From NCBI GenBank assembly GCA_009767595.1, contig VSDK01011699.1, positions 56,616-120,615 on the forward strand: DNA of 64,000 bases, written 5' to 3'. Every line of letters begins with the position of its first letter. The stretch's first letter is position 1. The notes beneath the pieces are model-generated. The model ran no database searches. It saw nothing but the letters and a program-made list of their open reading frames with translations, and was not told the DNA's origin. The stretch is from Symbiodinium kawagutii. Its lineage: Eukaryota; Sar; Dinophyceae; Suessiales; Symbiodiniaceae. Made by a program: the position numbers and the translations under genes. Below are positions 31,242 through 40,903 of this stretch, piece by piece.

Positions 31242-32323
31242 ACGAAGGCTAAATGATGGTTCATAAAGGTGAGGAATGGTCACGAAGGTTGAATATAGCC
31301 ATGATTCATAAACCATCCCCATGTGTATCATGAATTGAATAGTTGTTGATGTACCAGCACCATTGGATGGTACGGTTTGTTGATCAATATCGGTGGATGG
31401 TCACTAAAAGCCAGTGAAACAAATACCAATAATATCCGACAACCATCAGACGTATATGTAGAAAATTTTAGAAAAGCATCAGGAATGTAGACATATGGTT
31501 AATGTATGTAATGCAGGACTGAAACCAATTAGATATGCTTCTTGGACACGTGGGAAAGTATCATTTACAATCATCGGTGACCAGCAGATAGATGCCGATA
31601 GATCTTAGATAGTTGCTATTGCTGTGTGATGTATTTGATATCTTCGAGTACTTGACAAGAACAGCTAACACTTTATATCCATGAGATCCATGTTTGTTTT
31701 CAACATAGATTGCCATCATAGCACATTGAACGATATGCTGGTCCGATAATGATACATGTTGAAACATGGGTGTCCATACATGATGTATCCCAAGAATTGG
31801 GAGGTTGACTTGACTGTTTGTTTGGTGGTTTGGGATATTAATTGACAACCGATGGGGGATCGTACATTATGAGACGGATCATAACCTATCTCCAGTTTCT
31901 TTGGATGGTTTTGTTCATCCCAACAGCAATCTTGTACGATGTAGTACCCAAAACTGTTTCAGAAGTAGTTACAGTAAAGTTGGTTTACAACTCGGGCAAC
32001 TACCAGTAATAATGTCTATCATACAACTATGGCTAGCTGGTTAATAAACCAGCAAATCATCTAACTAGCGGATGAATGTCAGCCATCATGAACTAGATCA
32101 TTGAACCATCACTCAGCCATCATCTAACCAGTATTTGACCATCATTCAGCCAACATTTAGCCACGAATTGAACCATGACAGCCATCATTTAGCTATCATT
32201 TAATCATCATTTAGCCACTAAACATCGATTTGACCATCGTTCAGAACTCATTTAGCCATAATTTAACCATCATTCAGCCATCATGGAGCCACTATAAACC
32301 CACATCATCAGTGAAGCTCTTCG
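31242..32323. other. intron-like; CCATCATTTAG repeats at right
   Basis: AT-rich at the left, then from 32095 to 32300 a dense run of ATTTAGCCATCATTYAGCC words directly before the next exon. The minus ORF at 31561-31848 is not convincing. Confidence 0.45.
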
Positions 32324-32436
32324 TGTGAACACCGCAACGGACAGCAACGGACATGCCCACCGCAACGGCAGCGACAGGAACTGGAAAAGGTGACCTCGCA
32401 GGACTTGCAACCGGGATCCCGAACCCAGGATGTATA
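32324..32436 (+). CDS. exon-like, frame unresolved
   Basis: GC-rich with a small internal repeat (caccgcaacgg / cagcaacgga). Open frames include MPTATAATGTGKGDLAGLAT and RNGQQRTCPPQRQRQELEKV. It ends at gtatatgggtgtttctc, the start of a family A element, which supports the 3' boundary. Confidence 0.4.
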
Positions 32437-32630
32437 TGGGTGTTTCTCAAGATAAGGGGTAGTAATATACAGTTGATTAACCAGTTAATTTGAGATTTTG
32501 GGGGTACCAACTGGTTACTCAACTAGATGATTAACCCGGGTACCCCCAAATCATCCAGTTGATTAACCAGTTGGAGTAATAAACCAGCCATAACTTGGGG
32601 TCCCCTATGACTTGAGAAACCACCATATAG
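32437..32630 (+). mobile_element. two overlapping family A elements
   Basis: GTATATGGGTGTTTCTCAAG starts one unit. A second right half, GGTACCCCCAAATCATCCAG ... GGGTCCCCTATGACTTGAGA AACCACC, ends at about 32625. Only seven bases after ccatatag another left end begins (gtggtggtttctcaaac at 32639), so introner ends are nearly back to back. Confidence 0.55.
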
Positions 32631-33008
32631 ATACGATGTGGTGGTTTCTCAAACTAGGCTCTAGTTTGACTCCCTAACTAAACTGACTAAGCTACCTAGT
32701 TAGATAACTAATTCACCAACTGACTAGGGATTTTCATAAACCATCCATTTGAAGGTCCTTTATTTGCAAAAGCACATCATACAATCATATAGATTATATA
32801 GTATATACGGATTTATCTAAAGGATTCATGTCAATGTATTGATTGATATTGATTCATGTATATATTTACTATATTTGTATTTATGATTTGTATTTATATT
32901 TTCATGTTTGCTTTTTACTACCTTTGTCACTTTTGTTCCTAGAATCGAAGCATTCCAGTTTTTGCTCTTCTCCCTTGTCAGCGGTGAATCTTATCATCTA
33001 TCTCCTCA

Positions 33009-33061
33009 GGAATTCGGCCAAGAAACCCGAATTCTTAATGGGCAAGCATTCAGCTCAGTGA
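33009..33061 (+). CDS. short terminal exon-like
   Basis: After atctcctcag the frame AATTCGGCC... reads NSAKKPEFLMGKHSAQ and stops. Short, so only moderate support. Confidence 0.35.
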
Positions 33062-33399
33062 CATGATGCAAGCTGCAAGTCCCTGGACTCAGTCTGTGTG
33101 GGTCAAAAACAAGTTCCATTGGACGGGAGGCAGTAACTGAGTCAGTTGAAGTCCTGCACCATGCGCTGGCAATAGGATCGGCGTAGCTATTGATCAAACA
33201 ATCCTGCCAACATACCTAGGAAAATGCCCTGCTCATCCCTGGGTTTTATCAACGGAAAGAGCAGAAATATAATATGTATTTGTATTTATATATTATATAT
33301 TTATTTATGTTTTATAAATATAAATATCACATTTTGGTACACAGTGTACACATATTTTTTAAAGCTTGTATTTCTCTCAAATCATTTTGGGCCTCATTG

Positions 33400-33574
33400 C
33401 TTGTCCTGAAGGAGCAGTCACTCGACCAAGCGAGCCATGATTTGTCACCAAGCGCCGCTTACAGCAGGCCCCCTCCGCCGCCGCGCCATGGGATGGCCAA
33501 GGCGATCATGATGAGGGGTATCTCCCTTCATCAGCACTTGAACATCATCCAGAGACAGACACAAACATCACCTG
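33400..33574 (+). CDS. exon, Pro-rich, ends at a GC donor
   Basis: The frame reads LKEQSLDQASHDLSPSAAYS, RPPPPPRHGMAKAIMMRGIS, LHQHLNIIQRQTQTSP plus G. It is followed by gctggtgg, a GC-type 5' splice site, at the start of a family C element. The left boundary is not fixed. Joined to the next exon (33677) the frame continues. Confidence 0.5.
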
Positions 33575-33676
33575 GCTGGTGGTTTTCAACTTTTTTGTTT
33601 TTTTTCACATGTCATTATGGACAAATGGTTTGTGGACAAGCATATTTTCCAAAGGGGCGGTTCAACCACCAACCAG
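33575..33676 (+). mobile_element. family C introner-like intron, GC-AG
   Basis: 102 bp, starting GCTGGTGGTTTTCAAC and ending GGTTCAACCACCAACCAG, near-perfect inverted ends. Interior contains the family word AAATGGTTTGTGGACAAGCA TATTTT. The length is a multiple of three without stops, so the retained form is also open. Related copies: 35874-35967, 50630-50700, 63757 onward and 63878-63977. Confidence 0.6.
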
Positions 33677-33795
33677 TCAGGCGGTGTTCGTCTCAACAAC
33701 TGCATGCCTCTGTGTTTGTCACCGGCACCGCTTTATCCACTGCCAGTGCCGCTGTACCACCTCCATCCAACGAGTTGATTTGTGTTTTCTATTGA
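33677..33795 (+). CDS. exon after family C intron
   Basis: Frame RRCSSQQLHASVFVTGTALS then TASAAVPPPSNELICVFY to a stop. Phase agrees with the exon before the intron. Ser/Ala/Pro-rich. Another frame here is Cys/His-rich (CLCVCHRHRFIHCQCRC) but has no matching upstream exon. Confidence 0.45.
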
Positions 33796-34408
33796 AAAAC
33801 TGATCGTTATGATCGTTATTAGTGTCAATTGACCGCTATGCTGTAGGTTAAAATCAAGCATCAATCTTAAGGGGATAATTAAATAACCACCCATAAAAGT
33901 GAATACAATGGTCAATGATAGTACACAAGGGTATAGGGTATTGCCGCACAGCCATATGTCACATAGGTACCCACATCATAAGCCTGACATGCAGTTGCGT
34001 ATGTGCATATTCAAGCATAAATGAATATACACAATGCGTATGATTTCTATAGGTTCCAGATTCGGTATGTTGGTTTGACATCGTTCACACATTGGACATG
34101 TTCACACCAGCTCACTGCAAAATGTGTCTACTTTTGTGAATCATCATGCTCTCTAAGGTGCTATGTATCTCCGTAGATACGTACGTACTGTATCATATAT
34201 ATATATATATACATACCTATCATACTGCATGTAACCTGAATCAGCTTCCGTTACATTCCTTGCAAGCACAGAACGCGCTTCTGGCATGTCACATCAATGT
34301 TGCCTGCTATATTCATCATGGAAGCAATGATGTTTTTTTAAGGTGCATTTAAATAATAATCACCAACACACAACACATGTCCAAGTTTCAGCTCACGCTC
34401 GCCCACAG

Positions 34409-34480
34409 GAGTTCCCTCTTCAAAACGGACTCGGTGCCTACCCTCCTGGTGGGGGACCCGCGATGACTGATACTCCGCAG
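34409..34480 (+). CDS. internal exon, Pro/Gly-rich
   Basis: Acceptor ctcgcccacag, donor ccgcag|gtggtg. 24 codons: EFPLQNGLGAYPPGGGPAMT then DTPQ. Phase 0 at both ends. Confidence 0.5.
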
Positions 34481-35657
34481 GTGGTGGCAAAATTTGCACA
34501 GTTTCCACTGGTAAACGCAACCAGAATTGGACCGCTGCCCATGCACCAAAATATGTTTTGCTGAGGGAAGTATAGTCCAAAGATGTCCAAAGTCTTGCCC
34601 TGTACCGCGACTGTTGATGAGTAGGGCCCCAACAAAATACGCGACACGCGACCATGGCTGTTGCCACAACTGTTGCCGATCCTGACTAGTAACTAGCCAC
34701 TTCACAAGAGTAACTATCGACGGCACACTATAGTAAACTATTGAATTAAACTGCAACTTACTATTGGTATACTGGATGGCTTATACCCACTAACTTAGGT
34801 TTTTGTTGTGTTTTTGGGATGTGATTGATTTACCATTAATAACCACTAAACATATATATTTTTAGCAAGGGATCTATCTATAAGCCACCAAGTATATAAT
34901 GGAGAATTCGTCAACCACTCCAGAGATTGACACGGCTTTATTTTTGGCAACCGCCTGTTTGGCGACAGGCAACCCCTAGTTGCAGCTATGTGAACACAGG
35001 AGTAATTGGAATCTTGCACGGCCCACCGGTTGTTATATATCTCGTTTGTGTGAAATCCGCAGTCCACAACAATAAACCGCGGCTTTGTTCCTTCCAATCC
35101 CAATTTAAATGGGTTACTCTATTGATGAACAAGTATTGAAGACATGCAATTTAGATATGTACATCCAACTTAGATCACAGATGAATAAGGAAATATGGCG
35201 GAAATTGATGATCATCAACATTGAAGAAATTTATTGCATTTGATTCACCACCTACCTATGGGAAAGTAGGGGGGGTGCTCATTAAAATAAAGCTGAACCA
35301 TTCTTGGTGGTTTTTAATTAACGTCTATTGTTGGCTATTATTCCCTACTTGTACTAATTAACAACAAAGAATCAACAATCATTATCCATTATTGTTGGCT
35401 GATTATTCCCTATCATTGACCGTGAATCAACCATGAGGGGTAACAATTACTGAGAATTCCCACATAACCCAATCTTGGCTGATAACCTTTGGCTGATAAC
35501 CTTTGGCTTATTCCTGTTGAAGCACTGTGGTTGGCTTATTCGTCCATATTATAAGCCATTGATCAACCATTATTGACCCTTATCAATCATTAACCATTAT
35601 CAACCATTAATTAATCAGCCATTATTAGCCATCAATCAACCATCATTCACCCAACAG
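34481..35657. other. intron-like, no firm gene
   Basis: Minus ORFs at 34338-34756 overlap the previous exon and have no splice support. From 35330 to 35650 it is ATTGTTGGCTGATTATTCCC and then CAACCATCATTCACC-rich up to the next acceptor. Confidence 0.4.
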
Positions 35658-35698
35658 GGGCGCGAGTTCAAGGAACGCAAAGGCGAGCGGCTGTCGCG
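35658..35698 (+). CDS. short internal exon, basic
   Basis: Acceptor cacccaacag, donor gtacgg. Reads GREFKERKGERLS plus two bases. Sharp base-composition edges on both sides make this a convincing mini exon. Confidence 0.5.
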
Positions 35699-35873
35699 GT
35701 ACGGATGTTGTCGCGGTACCATCCGTGGTTCACAATGATGATGGTTGATGGTGAGTACTGGGAGGTCCAGCTCTTAATATTCACCACCTCCAACTAACCA
35801 GCAACCCATGGATGGTGATTTACCATCACATAGCTGGAGGTTGATTAATACGGATCGGATCTATTGATGACAG

Positions 35874-35967
35874 TTCGGTGGCTTTGAACATTTCTTAATT
35901 TTCCGAATTGTATTAAGAAATGGTTGGTCGGTTGACCAGCAGATTTTTCGTGGGGGTTATTCAACCA
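35874..35967 (+). mobile_element. family C element
   Basis: Starts GTTCGGTGGCTTTGAACATT, contains GAAATGGTTGGTCGGTTGAC, ends GGTTATTCAACCACCAACCA G. Splice-ready ends (GT...AG) but no confident exon on either side. Confidence 0.5.
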
Positions 35968-36057
35968 CCAACCAGATGGTGGTTAAGGCATGTTAAGGCC
36001 AAGGATGGTAAGGCCATGCATGATGGTCATCGATTGAGCTGGTTTTTCACTGGGGGC

Positions 36058-36173
36058 TTCTGGGGTTTCTTACAGTGGGGAACCCCCGAGTTATGGTTGG
36101 TTTACTACAAAAATTGTTAATATTGGATGATTTGGGGTGCCCCTAATTTTAGAAACACCCATGTGTCAACCAG
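36058..36173 (+). mobile_element. family A element ending near an acceptor
   Basis: Left end GGGGTTTCTTACAGTGGGGA ACCCCC, right end GGGGTGCCCCTAATTTTAGA AACACCC then atgtgtcaaccag, a 3' splice site. Confidence 0.5.
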
Positions 36174-36235
36174 CATAAAAAATACTACTGGCCAAGTTGC
36201 AACGGTCTCGCAAGAACGCTACCAGAGATGCTAAG
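36174..36235 (+). CDS. internal exon
   Basis: After gtcaaccag the frame reads HKKYYWPSCNGLARTLPEML and ends before donor-like gtgtga. Directly preceded by the family A element. Confidence 0.45.
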
Positions 36236-37674
36236 TGTGATTGTGATCACAGTCTGCAATGTATGTTTCATGTCCCGTGAATCATCATGCTAAGCAACAG
36301 TTATTAATATTTCAGCGAGATGTGCGTGCAAGGTGCAAAACTTTTCTTTTTGTTGTACTTGTAACTGCTACCATCCTACGTTGAATTTGATGAGTAATTA
36401 ATTACGTGATATCTCTTCACCCGCGATTTCTCAATTCTTCATCATGTTTAATCATTGGCAAGTAGCATCGAGCACTGCGCACCTATATCAACAGTTGGTT
36501 AAATTATGTTAAATTGGTAGGCCACACAAATCGCCATATGCAACCATTACTAGCCGCAGGCAGCCATTGGTTCTTCCATTTGACGCTTAATCATCATTGG
36601 TTAATCGTTGGTTACTCCACTGCTACTCGGTTGCACACTCACTGTTATCATGATCCATCATGATGTGACCTTTATGTTTTATAAACCAGTATTGCTCCAA
36701 ACCATTGTCACTTTCAACAATCATGACAAAAGTCACAAACATATCATTATCACTTTGATAATCATAGATTGTGATTTATCAACAAAATAGCACACACACA
36801 AGAATGACATATCAAAATGATATTGTATTCATCACTAAGAATCACTAATAATCACTGATGATCACTAAAAATCATCACTAGTAATCACTACAGTCACTAG
36901 TAGTCACTAAGAATCACTAGTAATCACTAATAATTACTAGTAATCACGAGCAATCACTAATAACCACTAAATAATCATCAATAATGACCGTGTACACCCA
37001 TTTTTTTCTTAATCAAATCATCACTATTTGTTTACTTGTTCTTGGTACTGGCTAACTACTGATCACAGCTATCTATCAACATTAATAATGACTAACAGCA
37101 CAGCTTCCATTCATAGCTAGCACTCACTATTGTTTGACAAGTGCAAGTCATGATAATAAATGAGTACTAGTGAAATATCAACACAATGGTCACATTTTGT
37201 AATGACGAAAGATCACTTAATTGATTAATCCCTTCACCGACAGTAAAACTCACTAGTGTAATAGGCAATTTGTGTTATCACTATGAATATATTTGTATAC
37301 AATTATTCTTAAAACCAAGCATAGTAAACAAAATCAAACATTATCAACAACCAGTCATATTTGCTATATAATTGTTATCAAAGACCATTCACTTTGAACA
37401 AAATGCACTACATCATCTAGTTCAACCAAGAGATTCAACTAAATCAACTAAACAAGCTACAGTAATTCAACTAAATCATCTAGTTCAATCAATAGATTTA
37501 ACCAACTCAACTAAAATACGTAATTATTCAAATCCATTGACAAAATTTATACGTTGATCAAATCTAAATACGTAATTATTCAAATCCAATCAATAGATTT
37601 ATACCAACTCAACTAAATCCATTAACAAATTTCAAATCATCACTTCCCTGCCATCATTCGCCAAACCTCCACAG
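36236..37674. other. intron rich in AATCACTAGTAATCACT repeats
   Basis: 36830-36990 is made of imperfect aatcacta(gt) units about 9-12 bp long; 37370-37630 has catctagttcaa / caaatccattgac repeats. No gene. It ends at the acceptor cacag before the next exon. Confidence 0.5.
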
Positions 37675-37785
37675 GTGCCGGCGATGTGGCTGGAGGCTTC
37701 CGGAGTGCTCAGGCGTGGCGAGTTTGGGAACGGGGTGACGGGGCTGGGGGCGGGTGATTTCCTGAGTTCATCAATGAATGGTTGA
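37675..37785 (+). CDS. exon, Gly-rich
   Basis: Acceptor ccaaacctccacag. The frame reads VPAMWLEASGVLRRGEFGNG then VTGLGAG; a donor gtgatt after ggcgg at about 37753 is likely, since the open frame beyond is TGATGG repeat. GC-rich. Confidence 0.55.
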   Translation: MPAMWLEASGVLRRGEFGNGVTGLGAGDFLSSSMNG

Positions 37786-37836
37786 TGATGATGATCACAA
37801 TGATGATTGACGGATAATGCTGCTGATGATGATGAT

Positions 37837-37837
<1 letters not shown>

Positions 37838-37927
<90 letters not shown>

Positions 37928-37940
37928 TGGATGATGATGA
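37838..37940 (+). repeat. (gat)n microsatellite
   Basis: About 30 uninterrupted GAT units, flanked by less perfect TGATGATTGA sequence. It gives a false poly-Ile ORF on the minus strand. Confidence 0.9.
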
Positions 37941-37984
37941 ATGGTTTCGTGAACATCAATGATAGCATCCTGGCTCGTGATGGT

Positions 37985-38098
37985 TGATGATTGATGTTGC
38001 TTTTTTTCGGAATGGGGAACCAATTTGTTGGTTTACTGGTAGAAATGAATTATATAAAGGCTCATTGGGAAGGTTCCTTATTTTGCGAAACCACTAAA
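37985..38098 (+). mobile_element. family A element, degenerate
   Basis: Left part TTTTTTCGGAATGGGGAACC, right part GGTTCCTTATTTTGCGAAAC CAC. The interior caatttgttggtttactggt matches the family. Confidence 0.4.
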
Positions 38099-38941
38099 TG
38101 ATGATAGCTATGATAGCTAGTTAGTGGTGAATGATTGGAAGCTGAAGATCATTGAACATTTCTTTTTTCGGGGAGTAAACCTGCAACTACATTAGTTTAA
38201 TGATAGTTTCCTTAAGCTTCATGCCTAATTGGTGAATAGTTGACATATGTTGCTAGGATAGTTATGAATGTTATTTTTATAGTTTATGCCTACTCAATGG
38301 TTGATAGTTAGTTGGTGATTAGTAATGATTAAACACTGGTTGCCAATGATAAGTATGTACATAATGTCTTAGAATGGTTACTCAATGGTTGAAATATTTG
38401 TCAATCAATGCCAACCGTTGTGAACCAGGGTTGACAAACAATATACAGTTTGAGATTGATGACATGGCCACTCAATTGATGGATGATGATTAATTGACCA
38501 GGGGCAATTATTAAGGATTAACCTCAAAAAAATCTAAATCTGCATGTTAAGACAATTGCTAGTCCAATACTACAAAATCAACATCAGCACCATCATCAAT
38601 CAATAATAAGCATCCACAATCTCAACGGTGACCATCACCATTTGGACGCAACACTTGAGCTACCTCCCAAAAACTATGTAGTATTTTTCAGTTGGGTTGA
38701 AACTGCCAACCAGCTACAGTGCCATTCCTGATTAATGAAAGCTATCAGTACACGGTAGTACAAACATAAAGCATTGCATTTGGATGGAAATAGTTCACAG
38801 CAAATTTCTCTTGTGATCACTGCACATGTGATTGGTACGGACCACAATGGTTGCCTTTTGGCACCGTTTGTTTTGGTGCATTTGCATTGGCAAATTGTGT
38901 GCTCCTGAAGTCTACATTTGGCCAAGCTCTTTTGTGTGACC
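38099..38941. other. intron-like, no gene seen
   Basis: TGGTTACTCAATGGTTGA-type simple sequence left, CATCATCAATCAATAATAAG right. The minus ORF at 38674-38925 is not supported. Confidence 0.4.
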
Positions 38942-39027
38942 AGGCGGAGCCACCCGCTAGTGAGTCAGACTTTGATGTTTGAACATAAAGATGGTCGTGG
39001 CGATGAAGGAACTCTTTGACCTCAGGG
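38942..39027 (+). CDS. two short exon-like pieces
   Basis: 38944-38982: after gtgaccag, AEPPASESDFDV and TGA, a possible acidic C-terminus. 38991-39027: MVVAMKELFDLR before donor gtacga, a possible N-terminal exon. They may be the end of one gene and the start of the next, only nine bases apart. Confidence 0.35.
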
Positions 39028-39151
39028 TACGATGTCTATGATAGTTTTGATTTTAATCTGGCATCATTAAGTCATTGGCATTCATGAGCTATTTAGAAAA
39101 GCAACGAGGCCTGTTTGATGATGGTTAGGTGCCATCCGTTTTTTTTCTCAG

Positions 39152-39311
39152 GGCCTCCCAGCTTGGCTGGGTCTTAGCCAGGCCCTTGCATGTCTCAAAC
39201 AAAGAGCTGCTTTGTCCCACGTCCTGTAGTATTACCACCTTTAGCAGCATAAGTTTTAGCAAGACATCTTGCAAATGGAAGGCTTTGAGCTGGCTCGAAA
39301 GGAAAGCTTGA
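39152..39311 (+). CDS. exon-like after tttttctcag
   Basis: T-rich tract and a good acceptor precede ASQLGWVLARPLHVSNKELL CPTSCS... (stop at 39309) or, in another frame, GLPAWLGLSQALACLKQRAA LSHVL and stop. Frame unresolved. Confidence 0.35.
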
Positions 39312-39812
39312 AGCTCACTTGTTTAGTGAAGCATTCAAAAGTCTTGACAGTTGCTGGCTGCTGCAGTGTGGATGATTACAGGCTGATGGGAAGGTTTTGC
39401 GATCCACATGTATATATAGGAATCTTGTTAAACATTTAAAAGTAGACCGGAAAAGAGGAGTGTCTTGATGAAGAGTTTCTTTTTTGGCAGTGAATTTATT
39501 TTCGACAAGCGCTGCTATACCCTTTGAGTTTTGCTGGTTTCCTAGTCAGTTTGTCAGCTGTGACCATTCTTAACGGACACGAGCCGAAGGCTCTCTAATG
39601 CCAAAGTGAAGTATGCGACACTTGGGGCGATGAGCTTTGGCCCAAAGCCACTTTGCTAAAAATGCAAAGGGTAGCAACACAAGTTCTATCCACAGAAATC
39701 ACCATGTGTCTCCAATCGTTGCGCGCAAACCGCCAAGTCATTGGGTTGACAGGAATTGTGCCATAGCTGGTACCATGTATACCGTCAGGTTTGAATCATT
39801 CAAGTCAAGCAG

Positions 39813-39944
39813 TTGAAGTCCTCCAATGTGAACAAAACTCGGAGCATCCAGCGCTGTTCTGCAAAAGCATCGCGCCAATCCTTCATGGGCCAGATCCTCG
39901 GGCAAGCCATCAAGTTGAAGAGGAGGTCTTACCTCGAGCTGGAG
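39813..39944 (+). CDS. internal exon, basic
   Basis: Acceptor caagcag, donor gttgta. 44 codons in phase: LKSSNVNKTRSIQRCSAKAS, RQSFMGQILGQAIKLKRRSY, LELE. Clean boundaries and bias. Followed by a TA tract (39976-39997) and the foldback element. Confidence 0.6.
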
Positions 39945-40059
39945 GTTGTATACTACTTAATTGGTTCATTTATGATATATATATATATATATATATACTT
40001 AAGGGATTTCTGGTAACCAGAAATTGCAAGGAATTGCAATTCATTTCCCATCCCACCAT

Positions 40060-40760
40060 ACCGTCCCTAGAACTTTGCAAACTTTTGCAATTTTTATCTA
40101 CCTCGAAATGCTCTACGTACAGACAGACCCAGGATCCAAGATCCAAGATCCAAGATTCTGGGAGAACTTCTTGGATCCACAGACCCAGGATCCAAGATCC
40201 AAGATCCAAGATTCTGGGAGAATTTCTTGGATCCACAGACCCGGGATCCAAGATCCAAGATTCTGGGAGAACTTCTTGGATCCAAACTCTTCGTCTGTGG
40301 ATCCAAGAAGTTCTCCTAGAATCTTGGATCTTGGATCTAGAAGAGTTTGGATCCAAGAAGTTCTCCTTGAATCTTGGATCTTGGATCCTGGGTCTGTGGA
40401 TGCAAGAAGTTCTTCTAGAATCTTGGATCTTGGATCTTGGATCCTGGGTCTGTGGATCCAAGAAGTTCTCCCAGAATCTTGGATCTTGGATCTTGGATCC
40501 TGGGTCTGTGGATCCAAGAAGTTCTCTCAGAATCTTGGATCTTGGATCTTGGGTCTGTCTGTACTTAGAGCATTTCGAGGTAGAAAAAAATTGCNNNNNN
40601 NNNNTCCCTCTAAGAACTCATCTTGCAATCTTGGATCTTGGATATATTTCCTAACAACTGTGGATCCAAGAAGCTTTCCTGGAATCTTGTAGTCAAGTAT
40701 TTAGAGCATTTCGAGGTGGACAATTTTTGCAAAAGTTTGCAAAAAAGTTCCAGAGACAAG
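40060..40760. mobile_element. foldback element built of 56-bp units
   Basis: Left arm (40127-40295): about three copies of CAGACCCAGGATCCAAGATC CAAGATTCTGGGAGAACTTC TTGGATCCA. Right arm (40300-40560): about five copies of the complement. Outside these, ttttgcaatttttatctacctcgaaatgct (40085-40113) is inverted at 40565-40594 and again at 40700-40735, so the palindrome extends past the repeats. It gives false long ORFs on both strands. A second partial right arm lies beyond the gap. Confidence 0.75.
40595..40604. other. assembly gap (10 N)
   Basis: Ten N inside the foldback element; the real gap could be larger, since inverted repeats collapse in assembly. Confidence 0.9.
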
Positions 40761-40903
40761 ATTTCTCTAAGTACCGGGGCCCCTTCCCTCCCTCCCTCCC
40801 AGAAGTTTTCCTAGAATTTTGGTGTCTGGTCTGTTCTCAGCTCTGTCATGAGGCTATGCGGCAATGACCTTGTCATGAAGCATTCTTCCTGAAGAGGTGC
40901 CTG

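Noticed and set aside
33274..33399. N-terminal part of a 173-codon ORF
   Set aside because: Translates AT-rich TATATTTAT sequence; coding bias begins only near 33400.
37709..38023. Poly-Ile/His ORF on the minus strand
   Set aside because: Translation of the (gat)n microsatellite.
39791..40692. Long plus and minus ORFs (up to 287 codons)
   Set aside because: They are made of the 56-bp foldback units and cross a gap; repetitive SKIQD/WILDLGS-type translation, not a gene. Only 39813-39944 is kept as an exon.
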